Shown: piece after piece, positions 18,755 through 28,192 of the stretch | How positions within the stretch are numbered: position 1 is the stretch's first letter | How the letters are laid out: the number at the start of each line of letters is the position of its first letter | Position numbers and translations under genes: made by a program | Assembly: GCA_016938675.1 (NCBI GenBank) | Contig: JAFGUF010000042.1 | Coordinates: forward strand, 62,001 to 126,000 | Direction: 5' to 3' | DNA length: 64,000 nt | Origin: Clostridia bacterium | GTDB taxonomy: Bacteria; Bacillota; Clostridia; Christensenellales; UMGS416 | The notes under the pieces: generated by a model | What the model was told of the DNA's origin: nothing | The model's database searches: none | Seen by the model: the letters and a program-made list of their open reading frames with translations, nothing else

Positions 18755-19825
18755 TTAGCTATCAGGGAAAAGGTCACTGTATTCGAAATATCCTGAATCG
18801 ACAAGAACATTTATGTAATTCTCTTTTGTAACGAGAATTGGCTCGCATAAAAACGAAGGCACTTCAATAAGCCCGTTTGAGGTAGTATCATTAATTTCCG
18901 GTGATTCTCCATTTAGAATTGCGTCAACCATACTGCAGGTTATTTGAGCAAGCTGCTTCGGATCTTTAAGCAGCGTAGAATACTGCTTACCTTCAACTAT
19001 GTATTTTACGTTTTGAAGATCAGCATTCTGTCCTGTTATTATTGGATAATTGCTGATGGTGTACTTACCTGAGCTATTCAGCGCTGAGATGACTGCAAGC
19101 GCAATACTATCATTAGGGGAAAGCACTCCATTAAGTGAGAAGTTTCCTGAATAGTATTCTTCAAGAATGCGCTTCATTCTTTCTAGTGCAGGCAGTGCTT
19201 CACCGCGCTCATTGCACGCATCAGCCATTGTCGTCTCACCTGAAATTATTTTAATTTCGCCAGAGTTTATTAACGGCTTGAGAACGCTCATAGAGCCTTC
19301 ATATATATTCACCGCATATTCGTCTTTAGGCGATCCTGTGAAAATTTCAATATTATAGGGCGCGTTACTTTTTTTTCGAATTCCTTCAACTAGTGATTCA
19401 GCTTGCTGCACCCCGATGAGATAGCTGTCGAAAGTTGCAAAATAACTAATGCAGCTGGTGTTTTTGGGAAGCCTGTCATATGCGATTATTTTTATATCGG
19501 CATCTGCAAGTGAGCATAATACATCATCCATTCCTGTTGCTTGCACCGGAGCAATAATTACAACATCAAAACCGTATTCAATACTTTGGGAAATTTGTTC
19601 AAGCTGGAGTTCATAATCTTTATTAGCATAAAAAGTGGTTACTTCGTATCCTTCACTACCAAGGATTTGTTCAATTTCTTCTGCATCTTTCACCCAGTGG
19701 CCGCTTTCAAGGCAAGGCATAAATACACCTATACTTGGGGTATCATCTTCATATACAGAACTGCACCCCGCAAAAAAGGAAACTAAAATACACAATGAAA
19801 ACAATAATGCTAATTTCCGCTTCAT
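18755..19825 (-). CDS. Sugar-type periplasmic-binding lipoprotein (Peripla_BP_4 class), orphan
   Basis: This 356-residue protein has a lipoprotein signal ending in FFAGC (Cys21). It then shows the class I periplasmic binding fold seen in ribose/xylose/ChvE-type proteins, with GVFMPCLESGHW, VVIIAPVQATGM, and later GVLSPNDSIALAVI and ITGQNADLQNVK. It should bind a small solute outside the membrane. The ATG at 19825 is preferred over an upstream in-frame ATG because AGAGGC precedes it and the signal peptide then starts with MKRK. No ABC transporter ATPase or permease for import is adjacent, so it may serve a distant transporter or a sensor. Confidence 0.85.
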   Translation of the reverse strand: MKRKLALLFSLCILVSFFAGCSSVYEDDTPSIGVFMPCLESGHWVKDAEEIEQILGSEGYEVTTFYANKDYELQLEQISQSIEYGFDVVIIAPVQATGMDDVLCSLADADIKIIAYDRLPKNTSCISYFATFDSYLIGVQQAESLVEGIRKKSNAPYNIEIFTGSPKDEYAVNIYEGSMSVLKPLINSGEIKIISGETTMADACNERGEALPALERMKRILEEYYSGNFSLNGVLSPNDSIALAVISALNSSGKYTISNYPIITGQNADLQNVKYIVEGKQYSTLLKDPKQLAQITCSMVDAILNGESPEINDTTSNGLIEVPSFLCEPILVTKENYINVLVDSGYFEYSDLFPDS

Positions 19826-20111
19826 GATCAGCCTCTTTTTTTTGTTATCTAGCAAATAAAAACAATAATAATATACACACATTTAAACAAAATAACACAC
19901 TCAAAATTAAAAGTTTACAATTAGAGGAAATATATGACAATAATAATTATTTGTAGAACCGATATCGTAAATTAGGAGTTTTTAATCATTAGCGTAGAAA
20001 TATTTATAATCTATATAAAAGGGTATGATAAATAAAAGCTATCATTGCACTGAAAGCAGAAGAATTTGACAGAGTGAGTGGCTATTTTAAGAAATCGGTT
20101 TTTACGCTTTG
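19826..20111. other. Intergenic region without a recognised gene
   Basis: This AT-rich 286-nt stretch separates two minus-strand genes. A short open segment at about 20035-20105 could encode some 25 residues but lacks an SD and a recognisable family. I see no convincing terminator or RNA. Confidence 0.4.
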
Positions 20112-20867
20112 TTAACCGGATACAATATCAAATATTATCTTAATAAGTATGCCAAGCAAAACAATATAAAGAAGTGGGCGGATAATTTTTTTTCCGTTTT
20201 TTATGGCCAGATGTGAGCCGATATAGTTGCCTGCGATTCCAAAAACAGCGGCAGGGATAGCAAGCTGATAGAATACCTGCCCGTGGATAATAAAAATAAT
20301 CAACGCGGACACATTTGACGCAAGGTTAACTACCTTTGCATTGCCCGAAGCCTCCTTCAGCATAAATCCGCAAATTACCGTGTAGAGTATAATAAGGAAT
20401 GTGCCTGTGCCCGGCCCCACCAGCCCGTCATACATGCCGATTACAAAGCCTATAATGACTGAATAGATATATAGCCTTGCCCCGGATATTAATTCCTTTG
20501 ACTCATTCAGCTTGAAAAAGGAGCTTAATAGAACCAGTGGAATAACGCCGAGTATTACGTATTTCAATGACTCGCCAAGTAAAATAGCGATGTTCGCGCC
20601 GATGCTGGAGCCTAAAAAAGCAGCAGCAGCTGAAGCAAGAGCTACCTTAATATGGATATTTCCGGATTTAAAATAATTTATGACCGAAAAAAGAGTGCCG
20701 GAACTGGCCGAGAATTTATTGGTGCCGGCGGCTGCAGCAGGGGGCAGACCTACAGCCAGATAAACAGGTAGGGAGATAAGGCCGCCTCCGCCTGCAATGG
20801 AGTCAATAAATCCCGCTAGAAAAATAAGCGGGCACACTACTAAATAAGTGATAAAAGTTATTTGCAT
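20112..20867 (-). CDS. TSUP family membrane transporter (YfcA/TauE-like)
   Basis: The 251-residue protein has about eight hydrophobic segments. It carries the family features GFIDSIAGGGGLISLP near the N-terminus and AAAGTNKFSASSGT (about residue 45). TSUP proteins move sulfur-containing or organic anions such as sulfite, sulfoacetate or related acids; the solute here is unknown. The ATG at 20867 has AAGGAT about 9 nt upstream, and this SD overlaps the end of the methyltransferase gene before it. The two genes are probably one transcript. Confidence 0.88.
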   Translation of the reverse strand: MQITFITYLVVCPLIFLAGFIDSIAGGGGLISLPVYLAVGLPPAAAAGTNKFSASSGTLFSVINYFKSGNIHIKVALASAAAAFLGSSIGANIAILLGESLKYVILGVIPLVLLSSFFKLNESKELISGARLYIYSVIIGFVIGMYDGLVGPGTGTFLIILYTVICGFMLKEASGNAKVVNLASNVSALIIFIIHGQVFYQLAIPAAVFGIAGNYIGSHLAIKNGKKIIRPLLYIVLLGILIKIIFDIVSG

Positions 20868-20872
20868 CTATA

Positions 20873-21424
20873 CTATCCTTTTTTATATGCCGTTATCTTG
20901 AATGTATTATCTGAAGTTTCGAGCTGAGCTGAGATAAAACCTGCTCTATCAAGCAATTCAAGATAATAATCTGCGTCCTGCTCAATGTATCTGACGCCGT
21001 ATCCGGTATTAACCTCATGATTCGGAAAAGTTATATTAAGTTGTATTACAAAGGCGTCATAGTTGCCGGTGTTTTCAGGGATGACTGCATCCCAAATAAC
21101 CAGCCTGCCGCTGGGCTTAAGCACCCTGTGTATTTCGGAAAGCACACTTTTTCGTTGTGATTTATCAATGTACATCATCGTAAAAAATGAAGTAACTGTA
21201 TCAAAAGTATTTTCTTCAAATTTTAAGTCTGCAGCATCCATTAGCATTTTGGTGCAGATGGCGGGGGATTCATCCAGCTCGTCCTGCCTATTGTCTATGG
21301 CTGTTACTCTTTCACCAAAGGCCAGGCCTATTATGCCCTCGCCGCCGCCTCCGATATCCAAAATACTGCCGTTGAGTTCATCATTAATAATAATTTTCTG
21401 TACTTCTGTTTCGTATATATTCAT
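20873..21424 (-). CDS. Class I SAM-dependent methyltransferase (Methyltransf_11 type)
   Basis: This 183-residue protein has motif I as ILDIGGGGEGIIGLAFG (about residue 20), an acidic residue in TAIDNRQDEL, and LKPSGRLVIWD (about residue 108). It resembles small soluble methyltransferases of the Methyltransf_11 family. The substrate is unknown. The start at 21424 has no SD; TAAAAT sits 7 nt upstream, suggesting a leaderless mRNA. A TSUP transporter follows after 5 nt, so the pair may handle a common small molecule. Confidence 0.8.
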   Translation of the reverse strand: MNIYETEVQKIIINDELNGSILDIGGGGEGIIGLAFGERVTAIDNRQDELDESPAICTKMLMDAADLKFEENTFDTVTSFFTMMYIDKSQRKSVLSEIHRVLKPSGRLVIWDAVIPENTGNYDAFVIQLNITFPNHEVNTGYGVRYIEQDADYYLELLDRAGFISAQLETSDNTFKITAYKKG

Positions 21425-21431
21425 ATATGCT

Positions 21432-21437
21432 ATTTTA
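21432..21437 (-). promoter_or_regulatory. Putative -10 element of a leaderless methyltransferase mRNA
   Basis: TAAAAT (21437-21432 on the minus strand) lies 7 nt before the ATG at 21424. No SD is present, and the -35 is weak. The spacing is the same as for the ABC-F gene and the lipoprotein at 42716. Confidence 0.35.
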
Positions 21438-21627
21438 GCAGGAATTATTGGGATAATCTATAGTTTTATTTCAATCAAGATAGGGCATGTTTTTCCTGAT
21501 TATAGGACGATTCAAGTGTAAAAATCGCTGAAAAGATGCATTTTTATGCATTAAACAACATAATATTAAGTTTTTATACATAATAACCTTAAAAAATATA
21601 GCTATTAATATTTTATACAAGTATTTA

Positions 21628-21656
21628 TTGAATAAAACGCGGTATTTTGGTATACT
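21628..21656 (+). promoter_or_regulatory. Promoter of the ornithine oxidation operon
   Basis: TTGAAT (21628-21633), a 17-nt spacer and TATACT (21651-21656) are well placed, giving a leader of about 83 nt to orr. The rest of the 21425-21745 gap is AT-rich. A small hairpin-forming ATGCATTTTTATGCAT lies at 21536-21551. Confidence 0.6.
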
Positions 21657-21745
21657 TTTTAATGTAAAGATATTATTTTTTATCGTGAATTTGAAAGGGC
21701 TGAATTTTACGTAAAAAGCCATTTCAAGTTAGAATTGGACTAAAA

Positions 21746-22810
21746 ATGTATCCAAGAGTAGTAATCAACTTAAGCAGATTTGAAACCAATGTTAAACTGG
21801 TAAAAAATCATTTGGACAAAATCGGCATAGGCATATTCGGGGTCAGTAAGGTTTTCTGCGCTGACTCAAATCTCGTTCATATATTCGTTAAGAATAATCT
21901 TGATGGAATTGCAGATTCCAGAATTCAAAATCTGAAAAAAATGCAAAACCTTCCCCTGAAAAAAGTACTATTGCGTATTCCTATGCATTCGGAAATTGCG
22001 GATACTGTAAAATATGCGGACATATCACTCAATTCAGAAATAAGCACTTTAGAATTACTGTCAATTGAAGCCCTGCGGCAAAATAAAACGCATGGTGTAA
22101 TTATTATGCTTGATTTAGGAGACCTTCGCGAAGGCTATTTCGATGAAAATGATTTTTTCGAAGCAATGGACAGGGCTATTGCCTTTGAAGGAATAGAAGT
22201 ACTGGGCATCGGAACAAATCTTACGTGCTTCGGGGCGGTTATTCCGAAATTTAACCACATGGCAAAGCTTATCGAGATGAAGCACAAAATCCAGTCAAGG
22301 TATGGCATCAGCCTGAAATACATTTCAGCAGGCAACTCCAGCAGCTATTACTTGACAGAACAGGGCAGATTGCCGGATGAAGTAAACAATCTAAGGATCG
22401 GCGAGATATTTGCGGTGGGCAGGGAGACCTCGTTTGGCAGGAAGGTGGAAGGCGCAGAGGAAGATGTATTTGTGCTGGAAGCGGAAATAATTGAACTTAA
22501 AAAAAAGCCATCCGTACCGATAGGCGAGCAGGGCATTGATGCATTCGGACAAAAGCCGGTATACACAGATAAAGGCATAATGAGTCGCGCAATATGTGCC
22601 GTTGGAAGGCAGGATGTTGATATCGCGTCATTAATGCCATTTGATGAAAAAATCGAGATAATCGGCAGCAGCAGCGACCATGTAATACTGGATGTTACAC
22701 AATCGGGAACGAAATACAAAGTTGGTGACATCGTGAAATTTCACTTGAAATACGGCGGAATACTTTCAGTCATGACTAGCGAATATGTTGAAAAAGTATA
22801 TATTGAATAA
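21746..22810 (+). CDS. orr: Ornithine racemase, PLP-dependent
   Basis: This 354-residue protein belongs to the alanine-racemase-like fold III PLP family. The PLP lysine is Lys35 in GIFGVSKVFCAD. It is assigned as ornithine racemase, which makes D-ornithine for the aminomutase, because it heads a cluster with ord, ortAB and oraSE. The clostridial enzyme described from C. sticklandii is similarly placed. The ATG at 21746 has only a weak SD (TTGGAC). The domain C-terminal to about residue 235 is the beta domain that shapes substrate choice. Sequence alone would only say amino-acid racemase; the context makes it ornithine. Confidence 0.92.
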   Translation: MYPRVVINLSRFETNVKLVKNHLDKIGIGIFGVSKVFCADSNLVHIFVKNNLDGIADSRIQNLKKMQNLPLKKVLLRIPMHSEIADTVKYADISLNSEISTLELLSIEALRQNKTHGVIIMLDLGDLREGYFDENDFFEAMDRAIAFEGIEVLGIGTNLTCFGAVIPKFNHMAKLIEMKHKIQSRYGISLKYISAGNSSSYYLTEQGRLPDEVNNLRIGEIFAVGRETSFGRKVEGAEEDVFVLEAEIIELKKKPSVPIGEQGIDAFGQKPVYTDKGIMSRAICAVGRQDVDIASLMPFDEKIEIIGSSSDHVILDVTQSGTKYKVGDIVKFHLKYGGILSVMTSEYVEKVYIE

Positions 22811-22835
22811 TTTTTAAAAAGAAGGATGTAGTGCT

Positions 22836-23876
22836 ATGGAGAATGTAAAGGTTGCAATTTGGGGCTTTGGCGCAATGGGAGCAGGTATGGCGAAAATGCT
22901 GCTCAGAAAAAGTGGAGTGGATATTGTCTCCGTTTGTGATGTGCACCCTAACAGGGCAGGCAAGAGTGTTGCAAAAGTTTTAGGCTGCGAGAAATATGAC
23001 GATGTAATAATTGAGCCTGATATCGAAAAATCATTGGCAAATGTAAAACCCGATATATGCCTTCTGGCGACTGATTCATTTACAAAGGGAGCATTTGAAA
23101 AGATGAAACTGCTCCTTCATAAGAAAATAAACGTAATTACAACAGCAGAGCAGATGGCATACCCTAAGGCCAACGAGCCGGAACTTACCGCAAAGCTTGA
23201 CGAAATAGCAAAGCAAAACGGAGTGACCGTATTAGGAACTGGCATTAACCCGGGGCTTATTATGGATCTTCTGGTAGTGTGCCTGACTGGCTGCATGGAG
23301 GATGTTGAGCATATTGAGGCAAAGAGAGTAAACAGCCTTTCTCCATTCGGCGAAACCGTAATGCATGAGCAGGGCGTAGGCATAACAAAAGAAGAATACG
23401 AAAAAAGAGAAAAGGACGGCACGCTGGCAGGGCATGTAGGCTTTGCGGAAAGCGTAAACATGATAGCCGATGCTATCGGCTGGAAGCTTAATAAATTTGA
23501 GCAGCAGATGAAGCCCATATTAACAACTGTCTACAGGAAATCGCCCTACGGATACGCAGCGGCAGGCAACTTAGCAGGCATAAACATGACAGGGCAGGGA
23601 TATGTGGACGGTGAAGTGAAAATTGACATGATTCACCCGCAGCAGATAGAGCCGGAAATGGAAGGAACGCATACAGGCGACTACATAAAAATAAAAGGCT
23701 CTCCTGAGGTGAACATGGCTATAAATCCGGAAGTAGACGGAGGCATAGGCACAATAGCAATGTGCGTAAACATGATACCCCATGTAATTAATGCAAAACC
23801 GGGGCTAAAAACAATGATAGACCTGCCGGTACCAAGAGCCATAATGGGCGACATGAGGGACTTTATAGACAGGTAA
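22836..23876 (+). CDS. ord: 2,4-diaminopentanoate dehydrogenase
   Basis: The 346-residue protein begins with an NAD(P)-binding fold (VAIWGFGAMGAGMAKMLL) and has a DapB-like C-terminal half, with GTGINPGLIMDLL at about residue 135. In the ornithine pathway Ord oxidises (2R,4S)-2,4-diaminopentanoate to 2-amino-4-oxopentanoate and ammonia, making NAD(P)H. The ATG at 22836 has an AAGGATG SD. It lies 25 nt after orr and 21 nt before ortA in the conserved order of the pathway. Confidence 0.93.
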   Translation: MENVKVAIWGFGAMGAGMAKMLLRKSGVDIVSVCDVHPNRAGKSVAKVLGCEKYDDVIIEPDIEKSLANVKPDICLLATDSFTKGAFEKMKLLLHKKINVITTAEQMAYPKANEPELTAKLDEIAKQNGVTVLGTGINPGLIMDLLVVCLTGCMEDVEHIEAKRVNSLSPFGETVMHEQGVGITKEEYEKREKDGTLAGHVGFAESVNMIADAIGWKLNKFEQQMKPILTTVYRKSPYGYAAAGNLAGINMTGQGYVDGEVKIDMIHPQQIEPEMEGTHTGDYIKIKGSPEVNMAINPEVDGGIGTIAMCVNMIPHVINAKPGLKTMIDLPVPRAIMGDMRDFIDR

Positions 23877-23897
23877 AGACGCAAAGGAAGTGAATAT

Positions 23898-24194
23898 ATG
23901 AAAGCAAAAAAAGGCGACTGGGTAAGAATATATAATGTTGTGCTAAAGCCCGAAGAGCGGGCTGAAAGCCTGCCTGAAGATACAAAAAAAGTGCCTCTTG
24001 AAATGTGGGACAAAGGCTTCCTTATGGATGAATACGCAGCTTTGGGAGACATAGTTGAAGTAGAGACCATAATAGGCAGAAAGATATCCGGAAAGCTTCT
24101 TGAAATAGCTCCGAATTTCGATATCAATTTCGGCACAGGTGTAACAGAGACCATGTACATCGGCAGACAGCTTAAAGAATTGATAGGTGAATGA
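23898..24194 (+). CDS. ortA: 2-amino-4-ketopentanoate thiolase, alpha subunit
   Basis: This 98-residue protein matches the small OrtA subunit in size and position. It starts MKAKKGDWVRIYNVVL and ends with a small beta-rich segment (DFDINFG-like at about 78). OrtA and OrtB together cleave 2-amino-4-ketopentanoate with CoA to give alanine and acetyl-CoA. The ATG at 23898 has an AAAGGAAG SD. The SD of ortB overlaps the end of this gene. The assignment depends strongly on context, because the protein has no catalytic motif of its own. Confidence 0.9.
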   Translation: MKAKKGDWVRIYNVVLKPEERAESLPEDTKKVPLEMWDKGFLMDEYAALGDIVEVETIIGRKISGKLLEIAPNFDINFGTGVTETMYIGRQLKELIGE

Positions 24195-24195
24195 T

Positions 24196-25611
24196 ATGGC
24201 AGATAAAAACAGCTATCAGAATGTAATGGCACGCAAAAATGAGATCATGAAAAGTGCTGTGGGAATAGACTATGAGGAGTTCGAGAGCGGCTCGATAGCC
24301 TTTGATTATGAGCGTATGATGAAAGAGGCTGCCTATAGCCTGGATGAAATAGTGAAGATACAGCGTGAATATTCAGTAGGGAATACTCCAATAATTGAGC
24401 TAAAAAATCTAACAAAGGCAGCGCGAAAATTAGCGCCCGCAGGCAAAGGCGCCCGTATCTTTTTGAAAGATGAAGCTACAAACCCATCGGGCAGCTTCAA
24501 GGCGCGCAGGGCATGCGTCAGCGTATACCACGCCAAAAAGCTGGGATATAAGGGCGTGATTGCGGCAACCAGCGGCAACTATGGCGCAGCTGTGGCCAGC
24601 CAGGCGGCAATGCACAACTTAAAGTGCATAATAGTTCAGGAATGCTATGATTCCCGCCAAAAAGGGCAGCCGGAGATAATAGAAAAGGCAAGAAAGTGCG
24701 AGGCGTATGGGGCAGAAGTCATTCAGCTGACAGTTGGGCCGGAGCTTTTCTATGAATTTTTAAAGCTGCTTGAGACCACAGGATATTTTAATGCATCATT
24801 ATATACGCCTTTTGGCATAGCGGGAGTTGAGACGCTCGGCTATGAGATAGCGCAGCAGTTCAGAGGCCTTATCGGCAGAGACCCGGATGCAGTCGTGTGC
24901 ACCAATGCAGGCGGCGGCAACCTGACAGGTACAGCAAGAGGATTAATAAAGGCTGGCGCAGTAGGCACGCAGATAGTAGGCGCAAGCGTAAACCTAAAAG
25001 GGCTGCATATGGCGAGCGATACGCAGTTTAACAGGAAATCATTTACCACCGGGCATACAGGCTTTGGAATACCTTTCTCCACATTTCCGGATAGATCCGA
25101 TGTGCCGCGCTCTGCCGGACGTCCATTAAGATACATGGATAGGTATGTAACCGTAAATCAGGGCGAAGTATTCTATATAACGGAAGCCTTGGCGCAGATA
25201 GAGGGCATGGAGAGAGGCCCGGCAGGCAATACATCTTTGGCGGCGGCTTTTTCCATAGCGCAGGAGATGGATGAAGATCAGGTAATTATTGCGCAGGAAA
25301 CTGAATACACAGGCGCAGGCAAGCACCTGCAGCCGCAGCTTAGCTTCGCAAAGGAAAACGGAGTAGAGCTATTAATCGGTGACCCAAAGGATGAAGTCTG
25401 CGGACAGAACATTATCCTGCCTAAAACGCCGGACTTGATAAAGGCAGTTGACCTAGATATGGATAGCTTAAGAGCTTCATATATACGAAATGCCGTATCA
25501 AAGGCAGACAGTATTAGTGACAGTGATATAAAATTCCTTGCTGAGGATACAAAAACCACGGAAGCATTCGTAAAAGATATAATTGAAAAAATAGGCGGTA
25601 CGCATCAATGA
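24196..25611 (+). CDS. ortB: 2-amino-4-ketopentanoate thiolase, beta subunit (PLP)
   Basis: This 471-residue protein has the fold II PLP layout of threonine-synthase-like enzymes, with the PLP lysine in NPSGSFKARRA (about residue 97) and a glycine-rich phosphate loop in TNAGGGNLTG. With OrtA it performs the unusual PLP-dependent thiolytic cleavage that yields D-alanine or alanine and acetyl-CoA. The ATG at 24196 is preferred to the upstream GTG at 24187 because AGGTGA lies 5 nt before it. The stop overlaps the oraS start (ATGA). Confidence 0.93.
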   Translation: MADKNSYQNVMARKNEIMKSAVGIDYEEFESGSIAFDYERMMKEAAYSLDEIVKIQREYSVGNTPIIELKNLTKAARKLAPAGKGARIFLKDEATNPSGSFKARRACVSVYHAKKLGYKGVIAATSGNYGAAVASQAAMHNLKCIIVQECYDSRQKGQPEIIEKARKCEAYGAEVIQLTVGPELFYEFLKLLETTGYFNASLYTPFGIAGVETLGYEIAQQFRGLIGRDPDAVVCTNAGGGNLTGTARGLIKAGAVGTQIVGASVNLKGLHMASDTQFNRKSFTTGHTGFGIPFSTFPDRSDVPRSAGRPLRYMDRYVTVNQGEVFYITEALAQIEGMERGPAGNTSLAAAFSIAQEMDEDQVIIAQETEYTGAGKHLQPQLSFAKENGVELLIGDPKDEVCGQNIILPKTPDLIKAVDLDMDSLRASYIRNAVSKADSISDSDIKFLAEDTKTTEAFVKDIIEKIGGTHQ

Positions 25612-25964
25612 AAAACTATTTAAAGAGAGAAGACGATTTTGAAAAAAGAAGGCAGCATCTGGCAGCCTTAAGTGATGAAGAGCTTAATGAAAGGTTCTGG
25701 GAGCTCTTAGAAAAGACAGTTGACCCGATGCTTGACATGGCAAGAACCCATACAACCCCCAGCATAGAGCGCAGCGTGCTCTTAAGAATGGGATTTTCCA
25801 GTATTGAGGCTAAACCTCTGGTACAGATGGCCATTGACCGTGAGCTGATATCAAAGGGCGTAGGCCACCTTGTTTATAAAGTATCTAAAGAAGAAAATAT
25901 ACCTGTAAGACAGGCTGGTCTTGAGATGCTAGAGGGCATGCACTGGGATGACCTGAAATTTTGA
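25608..25964 (+). CDS. oraS: D-ornithine 4,5-aminomutase, S subunit
   Basis: The 118-residue protein matches the small subunit of the adenosylcobalamin- and PLP-dependent D-ornithine aminomutase. It starts MKNYLKREDDFEKRR and is mostly helical. The partner OraE follows 12 nt later. Its start overlaps the ortB stop by 4 nt, so it is probably translated by coupling. OraS has no cofactor motif of its own and is needed for assembly and activity of the complex. The call rests on size, sequence character and position. Confidence 0.92.
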   Translation: MKNYLKREDDFEKRRQHLAALSDEELNERFWELLEKTVDPMLDMARTHTTPSIERSVLLRMGFSSIEAKPLVQMAIDRELISKGVGHLVYKVSKEENIPVRQAGLEMLEGMHWDDLKF

Positions 25965-25976
25965 TAGGAGATTGCC

Positions 25977-28175
25977 ATGAAAAACTACGAAATTAATGAA
26001 AAACTTGATATAAAAGATATTCTTTCTGATATAGAAAATTACCGTCCCAGAAGGCGCGGGTGGACGTGGAGAAAAAAGATTGAAAATCTTGAAATGGGCG
26101 GACATACATATCATGACTGCTCAGAGCCATTGAAAAACAGCATCGGCATACCAAGCGCTGTGCAGTATTTTGATAATCTTGATCCCCAGCCGGATGCCGT
26201 AATAACAACGGAAATAGCATCAGGAAGATTCGAAGATGACATCAGGCGTATGAGGATGAGTGCATGGCACGGAGCGGACCACATCATGGTGATACGCACG
26301 GCAGGCCAGAGCCACTATGACGGGCTTATTGAGGGAACGCCACAGGGCATAGGCGGAATACCCGTAACCAGAAAACAGGTGCGCTGCCATAGAAAGGCGC
26401 TGGACTTTATAGAGGATGAAGTGGGCAGGCCCATCAACTACCATTCGTATGTATCAGGCGTGGCAGGTCCTGAAATAGCCGTAATGTTTGCAGAAGAGGG
26501 CGTAAACGGAGCTCATCAGGACCCTCAGTACAATGTATTATACAGGAACATAAACATGGTGCGCAGCTTCGTGGATGCAGCTGAGAGCAAAAAGGTGATG
26601 GCTTGGGCGGACATGGCGCAGATAGACGGCGCTCACAATGCAAACGCAACAGCTAGAGAAGCATGGAAGGTGATGCCTGAGCTTATGGTGCAGCACGGAA
26701 TCAACTGCATGTTCTCATATAAAGCTGGAATGAAGAAAGAGAATATTTGCCTGTCAACTGTTCCGCCGTCTGCGGCTCCGCTGCCATGCACAAAGTATGA
26801 TTTGCCGTACGCTGTTGCGCTGCGTGATTTTTTCAAAGGCTATAGAATGAGAGCACAGCAAAACACGAAATATATCACATCCTCATCAAGGGAAGCGACT
26901 GTAACCCACGTACTGAATATGATGATTTCGAAGCTGACAAGCGCTGATATACAGTCAACTATAACGCCAGATGAAGGCAGAAATGTGCCTTGGCACATGT
27001 ACAATATTGAAGCCTGCGACACGGCAAAGCAGACAATGGTTGCGCTGGATGGGCTGCTTGAGATGGTTGAGCTAAAAGACAGCGGATACCTAAAGGAAGA
27101 AATAAGAGAGCTAAAGGAAAGAGCAGTGCTCTACTTAGAAGAGCTTCTTGACCAGGGCGGATACTTTGAAGCTGTGGAAAAAGGATTTTTCGTAGATTCC
27201 GGCAAGTACCCGGAAAGACACGGCGACGGCATAGGCAGAAAAATAGACGGCGGTATCGGAGCGGGCACAGTATATAAAAGGGACATTGACTATATGGCTC
27301 CCGTTACTGCGCACTTCGGCTACAATAATGTGGCGCAGTATGATGAAAAGGCGGTGGATGACCCCGCGAGACTGATAGACGGCTGTACACTCGAAAAGCC
27401 TGATAAGATAATATTTATAGATGAATTAGACAGCGAAGACAACGTTGCTAACCGAATGAAAGAAGCGGAAAAATATCGAAATAGCAATTTTGTTAAACCG
27501 GAAGTTGAATGGCTGGCCGACGGTACTGTGGTTGTAGAGATATTCCTACCGACGGATAAGAGGACAGCGGAGTTTGCAGCGCTGGAGATTGCAGGCAAAA
27601 TGAACATAAAAAATCCTGAGGTAATCCACATTGAGGTGCTGCACCCATCGGAGGGCACAAGGCTGCAAGTGAAGGGAAAAGTTGACATAGATGTTGACAT
27701 CACAAAGCTGAAAATGCCTGCAGAGCCAGTGGTGCTTAATGATGATGAGCTATGGGAGGCAATCGAAAAGCGGCCAATGAAGGTAGTAGCGGCTACAATA
27801 GGCAGCGATGAGCATTCTGTTGGTCTACGCGAAATAATAGACATAAAGCACGGCGGAATAGAGAAATGGGGCATTGAGGTGGAATACCTAGGCACATCCT
27901 GCCCGGTTGAGAAGCTGGTAGATGCCGCAATTGAGACAAACGCCGAGGCAATACTTGCATCAACCATAATAAGCCACGATGAAGTGCACTATCAGAACAT
28001 GAAGAAAATCCATGATCTATGCGTGGAAAAGGGCATAAGGGACAAAGTGAACATAGTTTGCGGCGGAACACAGGTAAGCAACGAAATGGCGGTGAAGACC
28101 GGCGTTGATGCAGGATTCGGACGCGGAACTAAGGGCAAGCACGTAGCGACATTCTTGGTTACACACAGGAAATAA
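25977..28175 (+). CDS. oraE: D-ornithine 4,5-aminomutase, E subunit
   Basis: At 732 residues this is the large catalytic subunit. The C-terminal cobalamin-binding domain has the DxHxxG motif as DEHSVG (Asp611 and His613), which gives base-off/His-on binding. The long N-terminal TIM-barrel-like part binds PLP. The enzyme moves the terminal amino group of D-ornithine to C4, forming 2,4-diaminopentanoate by a radical mechanism. The ATG at 25977 follows a TAGGAG SD. A MutL/GlmL-like reactivase gene comes next. Confidence 0.95.
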   Translation: MKNYEINEKLDIKDILSDIENYRPRRRGWTWRKKIENLEMGGHTYHDCSEPLKNSIGIPSAVQYFDNLDPQPDAVITTEIASGRFEDDIRRMRMSAWHGADHIMVIRTAGQSHYDGLIEGTPQGIGGIPVTRKQVRCHRKALDFIEDEVGRPINYHSYVSGVAGPEIAVMFAEEGVNGAHQDPQYNVLYRNINMVRSFVDAAESKKVMAWADMAQIDGAHNANATAREAWKVMPELMVQHGINCMFSYKAGMKKENICLSTVPPSAAPLPCTKYDLPYAVALRDFFKGYRMRAQQNTKYITSSSREATVTHVLNMMISKLTSADIQSTITPDEGRNVPWHMYNIEACDTAKQTMVALDGLLEMVELKDSGYLKEEIRELKERAVLYLEELLDQGGYFEAVEKGFFVDSGKYPERHGDGIGRKIDGGIGAGTVYKRDIDYMAPVTAHFGYNNVAQYDEKAVDDPARLIDGCTLEKPDKIIFIDELDSEDNVANRMKEAEKYRNSNFVKPEVEWLADGTVVVEIFLPTDKRTAEFAALEIAGKMNIKNPEVIHIEVLHPSEGTRLQVKGKVDIDVDITKLKMPAEPVVLNDDELWEAIEKRPMKVVAATIGSDEHSVGLREIIDIKHGGIEKWGIEVEYLGTSCPVEKLVDAAIETNAEAILASTIISHDEVHYQNMKKIHDLCVEKGIRDKVNIVCGGTQVSNEMAVKTGVDAGFGRGTKGKHVATFLVTHRK

Positions 28176-28192
28176 CAAAGCAAAGGCATAAT

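Noticed and set aside
20030-20105. Short ORF or gene remnant before the TSUP gene
   Set aside because: About 25 codons, no SD, and no family match I could support.
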